From Limanda limanda (taxonomy: Eukaryota; Chordata; Actinopteri; Pleuronectiformes; Pleuronectidae): a DNA stretch of 64,000 nucleotides. The notes under the pieces were generated by a model. That model was not told the DNA's origin, did no database searches, and saw only the letters and a list, made by a program, of their open reading frames with translations. A program made the position numbers and the translations under genes. Location of the stretch: contig NC_083649.1 of NCBI RefSeq assembly GCF_963576545.1, forward strand, positions 7,873,906-7,937,905, written 5' to 3'. Every line of letters begins with the position of its first letter. Positions within the stretch are counted from its first letter, which is position 1. Shown one piece after another: positions 13,158 through 24,550 of this stretch.

Positions 13158-13760
13158 GTGTTTCCACGGCTGCAGTCAGAGTCCCAAACTACATTTACAA
13201 ACCACTGTGTATGTGCTTGGAAATGTTTTTTGCTCATAGCGAAGTGTTAAAAAGGAACTAAATTACATTTCACTGTGTTTAATCTGGAACAATAATGATT
13301 TTTTCTAAAACTTCACTGAATATTTCTATAATTAACGTAACACAACACACTAAACTTCATATATTGTCAAAAAAACTACTTAAATGACTACATGGCTGAT
13401 TCCCAGGTTTCACAAGGAGGAATTTCTTCATAAATGTTATTTTCCACTGTCTTTTTTAGCTTAAATGACTGAAAACTTGTGACATCTCTCAGATCCAATA
13501 CTTAATTCTGAATGAATAACAATACCTGCTTTTGTTTTTTTGAGACTGAGGAACTGATGCACTAGATATGTAATGTATACAGACGTGTTCTTTATCTATC
13601 AAATTCATTTCATCTATTGCACAACTTGCTGCCCAGAGACGATGTGAAAACCCAACAATTTAAAATCAAATTTTGATATGAGAAGATGTTGACTTGAAAT
13701 GCTTTGTTATGTTTTTTTTTTAATGATGTAAAGATCACTCCCTGTCTTTGAAATGTCAGA

Positions 13761-13766
13761 AATAAA
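13761..13766 (+). terminator. Poly(A) signal of claudin gene 2
   Basis: AATAAA about 600 bases after the stop codon, followed by a T-rich stretch (tcttgattcac). Confidence 0.6.
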
Positions 13767-13769
13767 GAG

Positions 13770-15106
13770 TCTTGATTCACACCCTTCACGTCGTCCTTCT
13801 CGTGTTCCCTCTGCACCTGCTCTCAACTGAAACTGCTCCTCTCACTAACCAGCCATGATAAGGCATTCAGGAATCCATGGGAGTGGACTCGTGGGAGTTA
13901 AATGCATTTGGTTGAGATGTTTGCCGCGCTGTAATCTACTGACCTTCTTTTAGGACAGTTATTTACAGTTTATGCCGAGAGTCCAATAGACGTCACTGCC
14001 AGAGACAACACAGCACTGCACATGCTCGGATTCATGTTGCTAAGGAACTGTCTTACATATGCGGAGAATGGATATTTACACTTTGCCCAGAAAGAGAACA
14101 TCTGCCAAGTCCTGTCAGGATGAAATATCCTTAACCTCGTTAAAGGGGATTCTTTTTGTCTACAGACAGTTTCAGTTGAAATCGGCCTGAAAAGAAAAAA
14201 CAATACACCACTGTAATTTTCCCTCCATTGTGTCTTCTTTAAATTTTGACCACTGAGCCTTTACTTTGGTAAAAGTATCAATACTATGTATATTATGTTT
14301 GTTTGTGGGTAAAATAATATTTGGACATTTTTGGATAGTGTTAAGCATCAAAAAATAATCACACTAATCACAAAGAATGGACACCGTTTATATTAAATTT
14401 ATAATGATATTTGATTAGTTGTTGGTCCAGGTGGAGCTGAAATGAACTGCTCTGTATTGTCAAGTAAATTTTACTTATTGAGTTCAATAGAACACATCAC
14501 AGATTTACCTTGAGCGGCTTTAAAATAAAAAAAAACATAAAGTAACATTGCATTGAATCATTTTATAAGCTGATCATAGGTTTTGAGTATAAACAACATC
14601 TTACATTTACTGGTAAGTATCTCTGTCAAATAAGAAATAATAATTCAGGGGATGTATCTCAAATTGCTTTATTTATCATAGTACTGGACTGAACATGTAC
14701 TTCGTTGTATTCCATAAAATCAGGCATAATTTAAAAAAACTTTTCTGTCAAAAAAATACAGTTTATTACATGAATGTAAAAAAACAAATACATTTGACAT
14801 GGTGATCACATTCATGTTTCCTGAAGTGCTTATTTTGCTAAAAACATCAGCAGTGTCTGAATTAATATTAAAACTATTACACAAAACAGTGACCGAGTGA
14901 AAATAAATGAATTGAACTCCAGTCCTAACTCAATGATGCATTTATCTAACATGGCTCATACCTTTGAGTCTCTGGTATCTTTCAGAAACAAAAGGCCACA
15001 GTTTGTTATTTTTAAGAAGTTAATGACAAATGCAAATCCAACGTTGTAACAGTAACAGGTTCGTACTGTATGTACAGTCAGGCACTTTTCAACAGACGCT
15101 ACCGGC
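13770..15106. other. Intergenic plus 3' UTR of the minus-strand claudin
   Basis: The two claudins on either side converge, so this holds both 3' ends. No exon-like sequence is seen. TTTATT at 14668-14673 is a likely AATAAA on minus for claudin gene 3. Confidence 0.45.
14668..14673 (-). terminator. Candidate poly(A) signal of claudin gene 3
   Basis: AATAAA on minus, about 430 bases beyond the stop of the minus-strand claudin. Confidence 0.5.
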
Positions 15107-15739
15107 TCAGACAAATTCCTTCCCAGGTGTCGTGGATTTGGGCGGCGAGTACTTTGCTCCGCTGTAGCGGTCTCCACCCGACGGGCACTGACAGCAGAGC
15201 AGAGCGCCACCGACCAGCAACAGTCCCGAAGCTCCCCAGCCCACGTAGAGGCAAGCACCCAGCTCTCTCCTCTGGGCATCGGGGACCAGGGGGTTGTAGA
15301 AGTCCTTAATGACGGTGTTAGCAGGCAGAGACACGGTCACCAGACACAGAGCCCCGCTCAGGATGAAGAAGACCCCCGCGGCGATGGCCACCCTGGCTTT
15401 TGCTGATTTGTCCCCGACGCAGGTGGTGCACTTCCCGCCAACCACGGAGAGCAGGATGCCAAACAGCGAGAAGAGGATGGCGATGACCACCATGGCCCGG
15501 GCTGCCTGGAGGTCAGGGGGCAGGGCCAGCAGGGAGTCGTAGACCTTGCACTGCATCTGGCCCGTGCTCTGCACCACGCAGGTCATCCACAGGCCCTCCC
15601 AGATGGTCTGAGCCACCACGATGTTGTTCCCGATGAAAGCAGACACCTTCCACAGGGGCAGCATACAGATGAGGATGTTTCCTATCCATCCGAGCACCGC
15701 CAACCCGACGCCCAGGATCTGCAACCCTAAAGACGGCAT
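15107..15739 (-). CDS. Claudin, gene 3 of cluster (only one on minus strand)
   Basis: 210 residues, single exon, tail ending GKEFV (PDZ-binding type). The first loop has W30, GLW 49-51, C54, C64 and R81. At the start of the second loop the usual PVSW is replaced by TVSL, so a Trp conserved in its neighbours is lost; the rest ([15 protein letters not shown]) is normal. The frame is open upstream to a methionine codon at 15910. A TATAAAA on this strand at 15827-15833 places transcription start near 15800, so the ATG at 15739 ([10 protein letters not shown], family N-terminus) is chosen. Its orientation differs from all six neighbours, which implies a local inversion within the tandem cluster or an older arrangement. 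Confidence 0.93.
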   Translation of the reverse strand: MPSLGLQILGVGLAVLGWIGNILICMLPLWKVSAFIGNNIVVAQTIWEGLWMTCVVQSTGQMQCKVYDSLLALPPDLQAARAMVVIAILFSLFGILLSVVGGKCTTCVGDKSAKARVAIAAGVFFILSGALCLVTVSLPANTVIKDFYNPLVPDAQRRELGACLYVGWGASGLLLVGGALLCCQCPSGGDRYSGAKYSPPKSTTPGKEFV

Positions 15740-15826
15740 TACAGCTTTTGCTCGAGTTGCTTTCTTAATTGCTGTCACAGTTCTTCTCTCGAGCTGGCAA
15801 CTAACATCTCTCTGGCCGTGGGGAAG

Positions 15827-15833
15827 TTTTATA
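15827..15833 (-). promoter_or_regulatory. TATA box of claudin gene 3
   Basis: Reads TATAAAA on minus, about 90 bases before the start codon, the right distance for a short 5' UTR. Confidence 0.65.
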
Positions 15834-15910
15834 TGATCCACAGATGCCCCCTGAGAAGCCCCCTCCTCAGGGTGGGCTTTGGCTCCATTGCTCAGATACA
15901 GTGTAAACAT

Positions 15911-16686
15911 CCATCAGGCTGCCTTTGAGTTCAGAGGTGTCTCTGTGTGACAAAGAGGCCCTCAGCACAGCTCCGAGGAAGAGAAGACGCTTTCATACTG
16001 AGGTTCAGTCAAAAGGCAAAAGTTGAAAATCTAACATAATGGAAAAGGAAGATTTATTGTAAAACATTAACTTCAAAGTCCTTCGCAAACAAGGCAGGTC
16101 ACACGATAATGGGTTAATCAAATCATGTTAGACGGCCGAACAGGGATTTCCAGTCAGAGGCCGACTTTTGTAGTTGCCAGAGAATGTGTAGAAAGATTGT
16201 GGAGCCGAGCCAGTATGAAAAACGAGGGAATTCTGGATGTAGTGCTAATCTTTACAAAAAGTGTCAAAATAACTAGTAAACTTTACAGCTAAGATACACT
16301 TCTCCCAGTTTTAATGTTATAACACCATGTGTTAAAATGATAAACAGTTGAAAATAATAGATTGATTGTTAAAATTGACAAAAGTTGAAATAGTTAGGGT
16401 TAGATATAGCTACACAGGAAATGCATTGTCAAAGGAAATAGCTTAGAGAGATGGATAAATGGTTCAATAAAATATTATAACTTTTAGACTTCTTCTTTAT
16501 GTTATATAAATTATTCATTCAATGTTTAATGTGCAAATCCTGAAAGGGTATTTTTGCAAAATAAATGTTCAATCTATACAATCAAAAGTGTTTCTATAAA
16601 GATTTTAACTTCTAATTAAATTTTTCTAAAGATAAATTCTCTCTCTCTCTCACTCTCTCACTCTCTCTCTCTCTCACACACACACA

Positions 16687-16739
<53 letters not shown>

Positions 16740-17471
16740 AGCTGATGTCACTGACTAATAAGCACAGGTGGAGACACTCAGCCTGATTCCTGCTCTGGTG
16801 AAGGAAACTGAACGAAGGAGATCAGCAGCAGCAGAAAAAGCTCCTTCAGAAACTTCAATGTAGAAAAAAAGTAGAATGTTGTTTAATGTGTGGTTGTAAA
16901 ATGTAGAATCCTGAGGTGAAAATAAACTTGATCCTATCATGTCTCATCTCTTCACTTGGTTCAGGTGGAAATGCATCAGAGACAAGTTTCAATGTTTTAC
17001 ATAAATTTACATCAATTCAACTCAAGAATTAAAATAAAATACATGAATCAATAAATATTTTTAGAACCCATATGAGTTGACAAAATAAGATAAAGAGTGA
17101 AGAAAGAAAATACATTCAGATTAATAATTATAGTATTTTTATTTTATTCCTATTTTTTTTTAATTATACTTGCACAAATCCACCACAGAAAATGTATTGT
17201 ATGTGTGAACCTGCCTGGCAATAAAACCTGATTCTGATAAATAAACAGGAATGTGAATTGGTAATTTAGAGATTTATAAAAATTGATTCACTACTATTTG
17301 TAAAGTATTAGTATTTAGTTCAGAACAGCAGCAAAACCCTCAAACTTAAACTTCAGTTTAACTTCGACCTGTGTGTGTGTGGTTGATGACGTGGTGCACC
17401 CTTGATGACCACAGGTGTTTTCAGTTTGGATCATTTTGAACAGCCAATCAGGGAACACCATGGTCACCAGG
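15911..17471. other. Shared upstream region of divergent claudins 3 and 4
   Basis: The two genes are transcribed away from this block, so it is a possible shared control region. Apart from a CT/CA microsatellite it is AT-rich, with no exon-like or recognisable repeat sequence. Confidence 0.4.
16638..16737. repeat. Compound (CT)n/(CA)n microsatellite
   Basis: Interrupted CT repeats followed by a long CA run. Confidence 0.95.
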
Positions 17472-17478
17472 TATAAAA
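17472..17478 (+). promoter_or_regulatory. TATA box of claudin gene 4
   Basis: ccaggTATAAAAgctgcagg, 75 bases before the start codon. It excludes the methionines further upstream in the open frame (17415, 17460) from the transcript. Confidence 0.75.
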
Positions 17479-17552
17479 GCTGCAGGAGGGAAGCCACCAT
17501 TTGTATTTCATTGCTCGGCTGCCACACTGCTTCTTTGCAACTTGAGACTAAC

Positions 17553-18185
17553 ATGGCGTCTGCAGGTCTTGAGATCCTTGGCGTGTTCCTGGCCACCATC
17601 GGGTTTTTGGGCACCATCATCATCTGCGCGCTGCCGATGTGGAAGGTGTCGGCGTTCATCGGGAACAACATCGTGACGGCGCAGGTCTTCTGGGAGGGCC
17701 TGTGGATGAACTGTGTGAAGCAGAGCACGGGCCAGATGCAGTGCAAGGTCTACGACTCCATGCTGGCCCTGCCCCGAGACCTGCAGGCCGCCCGGGCCCT
17801 GATCGTCATCTCCATCCTGATCTCCCTCATGGGACTCCTGCTCGCCGTCGCAGGCGGAAAGTGCACCAACTGTCTTGAAGATGAGCTCGCCAAGAGCAGG
17901 GTGGCCATCGCTGCCGGGGTGTTCTTCATCGCCGGTGGTGCCCTGTGCCTGATCCCCGTGTCGTGGTCTGCCAACGAGGTCATCAGGAACTTCTACAACC
18001 CCATCATGAACGACGCGCAGAGGAGGGAGCTGGGAGCGTCGCTGTTCATCGGCTGGGGCTCCGCTGGCCTCCTTCTCATCGGGGGGGCGCTTCTGTGCTG
18101 TCAGTGTCCGCAGCGCAAGGACGACAAATACTCAGCGAAGTACTCAGCCCCACGCTCAGCAGCTAGTGGAGGAGCCTACGTTTGA
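17553..18185 (+). CDS. Claudin, gene 4 of cluster
   Basis: 210 residues, single exon. W30, GLW 49-51, C54, C64 and R81 are all present; the second loop reads [15 protein letters not shown]; the tail has two Lys-Tyr-Ser repeats and ends GGAYV. The start at [10 protein letters not shown] is supported by a TATA box 75 bases upstream. The stop is followed by a short 3' UTR with AATAAA at 18303. The coding part is GC-rich compared with its flanks. It is most similar in this window to gene 3 in the region SAFIGNNIV and the ALLCCQCP end of TM4, so the two are probably sister duplicates despite opposite orientation. Confidence 0.95.
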   Translation: MASAGLEILGVFLATIGFLGTIIICALPMWKVSAFIGNNIVTAQVFWEGLWMNCVKQSTGQMQCKVYDSMLALPRDLQAARALIVISILISLMGLLLAVAGGKCTNCLEDELAKSRVAIAAGVFFIAGGALCLIPVSWSANEVIRNFYNPIMNDAQRRELGASLFIGWGSAGLLLIGGALLCCQCPQRKDDKYSAKYSAPRSAASGGAYV

Positions 18186-18302
18186 AATGACTGCAAGTAA
18201 TTCAGCTCTGCACTTGTTTCCACCAGGAGACTGGACTATTTGAAGTACATTTGCTTTGTTTTAAATGTTGACCTTTTTATTGTGATTTTACTGATTTATT
18301 TT

Positions 18303-18308
18303 AATAAA
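18303..18308 (+). terminator. Poly(A) signal of claudin gene 4
   Basis: AATAAA about 120 bases after the stop, followed by a GT-rich stretch (ggttctgttgttggcg). Confidence 0.7.
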
Positions 18309-18309
18309 A

Positions 18310-20670
18310 GTTCTTATGACCCCCCAAGGTTCTGTTGTTGGCGTGGTGCTTGACAAATGTTTAAAATGGTGGTTTGGCCTTGACTCTTTTTGGGGTGAAT
18401 CAGCCTCATCCAGTTTAAGAAGTTAATGGTCTCTTGATTTTTAAGCAGCTTATTTGGGGTGAGTATGATTCAGCAACTTTTAATCCAGGATTTATTTAGC
18501 TACTCAAAAGTTATGCCAGGGTCTGTAAAACTTTCTACACGCTTGATTTATAAGTGACTAGTCTGGAATCTAGTGACAAGTAAATTTATAATTTTCTAAC
18601 TTGCTGAAAGTCTATTACTTTGAAATGTATACTTTTAGACCTTGAGGGCATTGTCCCATTTGTTGAAACTTTAGGTCCCATTGCACAAATATCCTCCCTT
18701 GGCCACTCATGTGTAAGGCCTTAACTTGGTCAACTGAATCAACAACTTTTCACTTTGCTTAAATGTCTGTTAGACTTATTTCTGCAAATCCTTAACTTTA
18801 ACTTGCATGATTTACTGAAGATCTGACTGATAAAGCGGCTTGGTAAATAAAAAAACTTTGAAAATGGCTCGGTGCTAAAACATTTCAAGAGGCGAGGAAA
18901 TGAGAAACCTGGTAAAACACAAGGTGGAAGGGAATAGTATGCTCTGTCCCAAAAAAATGCATAATATGGACCCTTTAAACTTTTAGTGAGGAGTTGCCGC
19001 TAAGGACACGGCCTAAATGATTTTCTTTCTGGTGAGTTGTATGAACCTAAACATGGGAACCTTACGTTTTAAACTAAGAACATGTCATTAAGGGAATTGT
19101 TAACGTCCAGTCTTTGTTAAGCTAACCAGCTCCTGGCTTTATATTGACAGAACAGATAACATCTAATTCTCGTTTCTGTCGGTATAATCAGTGATTACCA
19201 ACACCTGCATCGCACAGTAAAAACTGCAAGGTTTGGACAATCTAATTAATTTTGAGTTTAGCATTATTAACTTGCCTCCAATAGCTGCAACAACATGAGC
19301 TGTGGCGCCGAGTGTTGAGCTAAATGTAATGAGTGTCTCTCCTTCCCTCTTTGTAGCACTGGTTAGCATAATGGCTAGGCTAACGTTAGCATTTAGGTCA
19401 AGATTAAGATTAAGATACATTTATTTATCCCACACACATGCACAAGCACACTCATGCAAGGGGAAATTTAACCTCTGCCTTTAACCCATCTGGTGCAGGA
19501 CACACAGAGCAGTGAGCAGCCATGTACGGCGCCCGGGGAGCAGATGTTAGGGGAGTAAGGTGCCTTGCTCAGGGGCACTAGACAGGGTAGGGAGAATCCT
19601 CTTGGATTTTTGGACAGATCAATCCAGGTTTGTCTTTTTGTTGTTTCTCCGTGGAGTCGAACCAGAGACGAACCACAGACCTTTTCTGCCCATAGTCCAA
19701 GTTTCTGCCACTAGTCCACCGCCTCGCCCTACACCAAGGTTGGGTCTCAGGTGGGTCCTCTTCCCCCTGATAGGACAGTTCGAAATCCGAGTTCATGTGA
19801 CTGGATGCTGATTGGCTCGACTAAGCCAGAGGTTTGTATCTGTCCCTCACTTTGTGAAACTTCACTGTTGAATTTGTTCCTGCATGCATTTGAATTACAC
19901 AAAACATTTCTCCAGATACAGTTTTTTTTCTGGACATGTACAAAAAAACGTTTTTATACATTTACAAAACATTTCTTGAGCTACAAATCTTTATTTATTC
20001 ATGAACAATATAATTGTACAGCTACTAATCATAAATATAGCAATACAACTGTAAAGCATACACAAAAATTCCTAAAATTCTAAAACTTTTTACACATGTA
20101 CAGAATATTTCTACAACTACAAATCTCTTACACATTCACAAGATATTTCTACACTTACATAACTTTGTTTTTATAAGCACCCACAAACCCTCATTTGATC
20201 CCATAGTACACTTCCCACCACTCAGTGCTTTCTTACAGTTTCTCTTAAGCTCTGTAAAGTTAAGATTCTTTATACAGAAACTGTTTGACGTTGAATGGTT
20301 AAAATGTTAGTTTCAGTCGATTTAAAGTTAAAAATCCGAAGCCTTAAGCTCTGGATCACAAAGCAGTTCTTTTCACATGATGGCTTTTGTTAACAGCTTT
20401 CGTCTCCTGTTCATTCACAGCGAGCTGTAATCAGGACCAGCAGGAAACCTGATCTGCAAACTAACCAGTCCCCTCCCTGTTTCTCCTCCACCTCATACCT
20501 GCAGCGCAAAACAGCAAAACACAACCAGCAGCTTTTACAACCGAGGAAAAGTTTTTCGGTCCAAAGGATTTACTGCTCGACTGAACTGCTCAGCTGTGGG
20601 TTTGTTTTGTTGGTGTCTTTGACATTGTGGTTAACTTCAAATTCATGCCTTGGATTTGTTTTCTGGCAAC
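18310..20670. other. Intergenic between claudins 4 and 5
   Basis: Contains one long dispersed repeat (19395-19730) and otherwise AT-rich sequence without recognisable exons. The last few hundred bases should include the promoter of claudin gene 5, but no TATA box stands out. Confidence 0.45.
19395..19730 (+). repeat. Dispersed repeat, copy 1 of 2
   Basis: Shares about 300 nearly identical bases with 23262-23565, including cggcgcccggggagcagatgtt and gtggagtcgaaccagagacg. It belongs to an abundant fish repeat; high identity suggests recent spread. Confidence 0.85.
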
Positions 20671-21228
20671 ATGCGCACACAGCTTGTTGGTTTTTGTTTG
20701 GCAATGATCGGCTTCCTTGGCACCATCCTCATCTGCTGCCTGCCCATGTGGAAGGTGACAGCCTTTGTGGGAGCAAACATCGTCACGGCTCAGGTCTTCT
20801 GGGAAGGATTGTGGATGAACTGTGTGATCCAGAGCACCGGACACTTGCAGTGTAAAGCCTATGACTCGGTTCTGGCTCTACCACAGGGACTGCAGGCCTC
20901 CAGGGCTCTGATCTGTGTGTCCCTCGGTGTCAGCGGGGCGGCCATTGGGCTCACCGTGGTCGGAGCGAGCTGCACCAACTTCTTTCGTGACGACTGGCGG
21001 AACAAAGCCAACATCGGCACAGCTGGGGGTGTGGTCTTCATAATAGCAGGGCTCCTGTGTCTAATCCCTGTCAGCTGGACGGCCCACAGCATCATCACAG
21101 GTTTCTACAACCCCCTGGCCACCACTGAGAGGAGGGGGGAGCTCGGGGCCTCCATATATGTGGGCTGGGTGTCTGGAGCTCTGCTCGTCATTGGAGGAGG
21201 AATATTGTGCAGCACGTACAGGTGCTGA
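20671..21228 (+). CDS. Claudin with almost no cytoplasmic tail, gene 5 of cluster
   Basis: 185 residues, single exon. The first-loop signature is intact: MW at 26-27, GLW, C and C. The N-terminus is three residues shorter than in neighbours (MRTQLVGFCLAMIG) and no in-frame ATG lies just upstream. The loop between TM2 and TM3 is unusual (SCTNFFRDDWRNKANIG). The second loop reads FYNPLATTERRGELG. The chain stops at CSTYRC right after TM4, so the cytoplasmic tail and PDZ-binding motif are missing. Such a claudin could join strands but not bind ZO proteins directly. The tail could instead be supplied by an unseen 3' exon, but AG|GTGCTG at the end is a poor donor. AATAAA follows at 21350. Confidence 0.92.
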   Translation: MRTQLVGFCLAMIGFLGTILICCLPMWKVTAFVGANIVTAQVFWEGLWMNCVIQSTGHLQCKAYDSVLALPQGLQASRALICVSLGVSGAAIGLTVVGASCTNFFRDDWRNKANIGTAGGVVFIIAGLLCLIPVSWTAHSIITGFYNPLATTERRGELGASIYVGWVSGALLVIGGGILCSTYRC

Positions 21229-21349
21229 GGAAGAGGAGAGAGGAATATGAACAAACACACTGTAAACATGTACATTGTTGTGTTCACTGTGATGGACATT
21301 GTTTGATTTTTCTAAATGTTCGACCTTTAGTTTAAAATTGGTGTAAAAT

Positions 21350-21355
21350 AATAAA
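21350..21355 (+). terminator. Poly(A) signal of claudin gene 5
   Basis: AATAAA about 120 bases after the stop. Confidence 0.6.
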
Positions 21356-21854
21356 TGTGAATTAAAATTGTGTTGGTTTATGTTGAAGGAAAATGTCTAG
21401 TTAAGCTAATAGTTGTATAATGTGACACTGTAGGAACTGATCCACTCAGATATATGAGTTTATGTGACTTGTTTATATTGCACAAATGAATGCTGCAAGA
21501 ATAGTAACTTTTTACACACACAGGTTTATATCTTGGTATTACTTTTTATATTTGTATTTTTAAACAGACGGAGAAATAGAATAAAATGGAAGTGACAGAA
21601 AAATGTGTCGGTCATTTGAATTTGTATAAAAGCCTGAAAAACCTGATATGGATCTGGCTCCGAGGTGTTTGAATACACACCTTTGTTCAGTTCACTTTTG
21701 CATTTCCTTGTTAAACTTTGTGTCGTGTGATGTCATAACGAAACACAACTTTGAATTTAATCAAAGTCCCTGTTTAAACAGGACCTCAACAAGAGAAATG
21801 CAATCCCAGAGTTCTTTTCTCTAACAACCTACCAAGAATATCAAGAGTAATTAA

Positions 21855-21889
21855 AGCCCTCAAAAAGCCAATTCATTTGTGCGAAGAAA

Positions 21890-21922
<33 letters not shown>

Positions 21923-21972
21923 CATTTCAATTTCAATAGGGCTTCCCACCGATTTCGGTGCTCGGGCCCTAA
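21855..21972 (-). repeat. Second copy of the (ATT)n-containing dispersed element
   Basis: Reverse orientation of the element at 1305: aagccaattcattt, then a TAA run, then gatttcggtgctcgggcccta. Here the microsatellite is short (about 10 units against 30). Confidence 0.75.
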
Positions 21973-22485
21973 TAATTCACTTCGGACATTTAATTTGTTG
22001 TTGCTCTGCTGCTGTTTAAGTGTGTATTTTAAAATGGGAGATCTCTAATAATTCAATGTGAGGGAGAATAACCATCGTCTTTTGATGGTGGAAACAAAAC
22101 AATGAATCAGAGACATAAAGAAAAACCTTTACATGTTGTGAATCTTGAAATTAGTGAGGCGAGGGGTATTCAGCTGCAACATCGAACTTCACCACCAGAT
22201 GTCACTAAATTCTACATACTGAACCTTTAAATTAGGTGATAAATTGACTTTTCTACTGCAAAGCTAAATATAGACTCAGATGAAATGACATATAACCACA
22301 TGCAATCAAAAACTTTCTTGAGAAAGTTTTCTAAAGCAGTTGCAAATTCAAAGTTTTTTTTTTAACTTTTCATATGCGTGAATGTTGTTGTTTGGCCTCT
22401 CAGAGAAACAAATCCTGTTTTCACTGGCACCGAACAAATGCAAGGAAAACTTAGGGGGAAAAAAATCCCCTGAAAAACAGTTTGT

Positions 22486-22486
<1 letters not shown>

Positions 22487-22525
<39 letters not shown>

Positions 22526-22533
22526 TGTGTGTG
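22487..22533. repeat. (GT)n microsatellite
   Basis: GT run with one interruption. Confidence 0.95.
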
Positions 22534-23261
22534 AGATTTGAACATTTCTGACTGATAAGGACACTGATAGTGAGTCCTCATGTTTAACGGTGATGGCTTC
22601 ATTCTTTTTATACCAATAACATCCAAGACCGCAATAAAAAAACATTATACACAAAGGGATGCATTTTCATTATGAATTTGTTACATCAACTTATTTATAC
22701 ATTCAAGACTTGTAAATAAAGCTCCTGACAGATTTCTGTAGAATATCTAATGTTTCCAGTAACTCTCCTGCTGGGTGTCGCTCTCTGTGACGTCCTGATC
22801 CTGGTTTCAGTCACGAGCAAACATCTCAAACTGACAAACTGTCTGGGCCTCCTCCCCTGTAGATCCCAACCTTCCTCCTGCACCACACAGCCGCTGTCAT
22901 GTTTGATGTTGTGAGATCAAACAGTCCCCAGGATATTTGATCGTGCATCGAGTGGGAGTGAGAGCTCGTAACTCGAGTGCGTGACTATAACCCCCCCGAA
23001 CACAGCTCAGAGTGTGTGGGGTAGAGCTGTATAATCAGCCTCTGGGGACACAACCAGGATCTGAGCAGGGGACTTTATCCGTCAGATCAGGGACGACCAG
23101 ACGAGGGGACGGGCCTATTCAAGAGAATGAAGCCAAAATGAATATTGTGAAGGTGGAACATCGAAATAACAAAATTTGAACGCTTCCTGAGAAAAGAGAG
23201 TGTCTAAGATGAAAAGGATCAATTTAAACTTTGATACATTTATCTTTGCACCTATAAAGAT

Positions 23262-23565
23262 ACGATTAAGATTAAGATACATTTATTTGTCCAAAACACA
23301 AGCACACTCATGCAAGGAGGGAAATTTAACCTCTGCCTTTAACCCATCTGGTGCAGGACACACAGAGCAGTGGGCAGCCATGTACGGCGCCCGGGGAGCA
23401 GATGTTGGGGGAGTAAGGTGCCTTGCTCAGGGGCACTAGACAGGGTAGGGAGAATCCTCTTGGATTTTTTTGACAGATCAATCCAGGTTCGTCTTTTTGT
23501 TGTTTCTCCGTGGAGTCGAACCAGAGACGAACCAGAGACCTTTTCTGCCCATAGTCCAAGTCCAA
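23262..23565 (+). repeat. Dispersed repeat, copy 2 of 2
   Basis: Near-identical to 19395-19730 and in the same orientation, one claudin gene further along. The two copies could promote unequal crossing over that deletes or duplicates claudin gene 5. Confidence 0.85.
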
Positions 23566-23932
23566 GAAGCTGACAACTTATTCTAGAGGCTGAGTGAAAT
23601 AATGAATCACGACTGGGTGGATTTTCTTCCGAAGTGAATCAAAAATAAAGTAGAAAATGATGAATATAGTTCATATAATAAGTGCCATCCAAGCAAATAC
23701 CCACAGTAATAAGACTTTTTTTGATTTGAGAAAGAGTTTTTCTTCCTGTGTGAGTCTGTGAAACTGCAGTTGTGAAGCAATCTGGTCTGGCGAGATGACT
23801 TCACAAACCAGTTTTAGCTCAGTGGCCGCACCACAAAACTCCTCCTCCGACTTGAGAAGAAGACCCCCCTAAGTGAGCAGCAGTCCCCTTCCCCTCTGAG
23901 AGGACATTAAATACCACCACCTGCTCCTCAGC

Positions 23933-24550
23933 ATGGTGTCTTCTGGAAGACAGAACCTGGGTATGGCCTTGGCCTTCACCGGCTTCCTAGGGAGCATCGT
24001 CACCTGCGCTCTCCCCACGTGGAAAGTAACGGCGTTCATTGGCGCCAACATCGTCACTTCCCAGGTGATCTGGGAAGGATTGTGGATGAGCTGTGTGACG
24101 CAGAGCACAGGCCAGATGCGGTGCAAGGTCTATGACTCTCTCCTGGCCTTGCCCCGAGACCTGCAGGCCGCCAGAGCACTGGTCGTCCTCGCCATCATCA
24201 CCGGGGTCTTTGGGATCGGGGGCAAGTGCACCAACTTTGTGTCGGAGAAAAGGAGAAAGGGCAAAGTGGCCATCGCTGCCGGGATCCTCTTCATCGTCGC
24301 TGGGGTCCTGGTGCTCATCCCCGTCAGTTGGACCGGGCACAACGTCGTTCGGGATTTCTACAACCCCGTCCTCATCGACGCTCAGAGGAGGGAGCTGGGG
24401 GCGTCGCTCTACGTCGGCTGGGCCTCTGCGGGGGGGCTGTTCCTGGGTGGGGGCCTCCTCTGCAGCTCCTGTCCCCCCAGAGGTGATAACGAGAACGACG
24501 TGAAGTACGCCGAGGCTGGCTCTGTGGAGAGCAGCCAGGCCGACGACTAG
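23933..24550 (+). CDS. Divergent claudin with shortened TM2, gene 6 of cluster
   Basis: 205 residues, single exon, starting [10 protein letters not shown] at the only suitable ATG. It has W30, GLW 49-51, C54, C64 and R81. The second helix reads [21 protein letters not shown], which is five residues shorter than in its neighbours between positions 95 and 96, so TM2 has only about 16 hydrophobic residues. The cytoplasmic loop is basic (SEKRRKGK). The second loop reads [15 protein letters not shown]. The tail is acidic and ends SSQADD, with no PDZ-binding YV. The frame is otherwise intact, so this is a 15-base in-frame deletion in a kept gene or an early step of decay. AATAAA is at 25371. Confidence 0.92.
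   Translation: MVSSGRQNLGMALAFTGFLGSIVTCALPTWKVTAFIGANIVTSQVIWEGLWMSCVTQSTGQMRCKVYDSLLALPRDLQAARALVVLAIITGVFGIGGKCTNFVSEKRRKGKVAIAAGILFIVAGVLVLIPVSWTGHNVVRDFYNPVLIDAQRRELGASLYVGWASAGGLFLGGGLLCSSCPPRGDNENDVKYAEAGSVESSQADD

Larger units (their letters stand above)
21400..23932. other. Intergenic between claudins 5 and 6
   Basis: Contains two dispersed repeats and a GT microsatellite. No exon-like sequence seen. Confidence 0.45.

Noticed and set aside
15740..15910. 57-codon N-terminal extension of claudin gene 3
   Set aside because: The TATA box at 15827-15833 puts the upstream methionine outside the transcript, and claudins start directly with the TM1 region.
17415..17552. 46-codon N-terminal extension of claudin gene 4
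   Set aside because: It lies across the TATA box and so is upstream of the probable transcription start.
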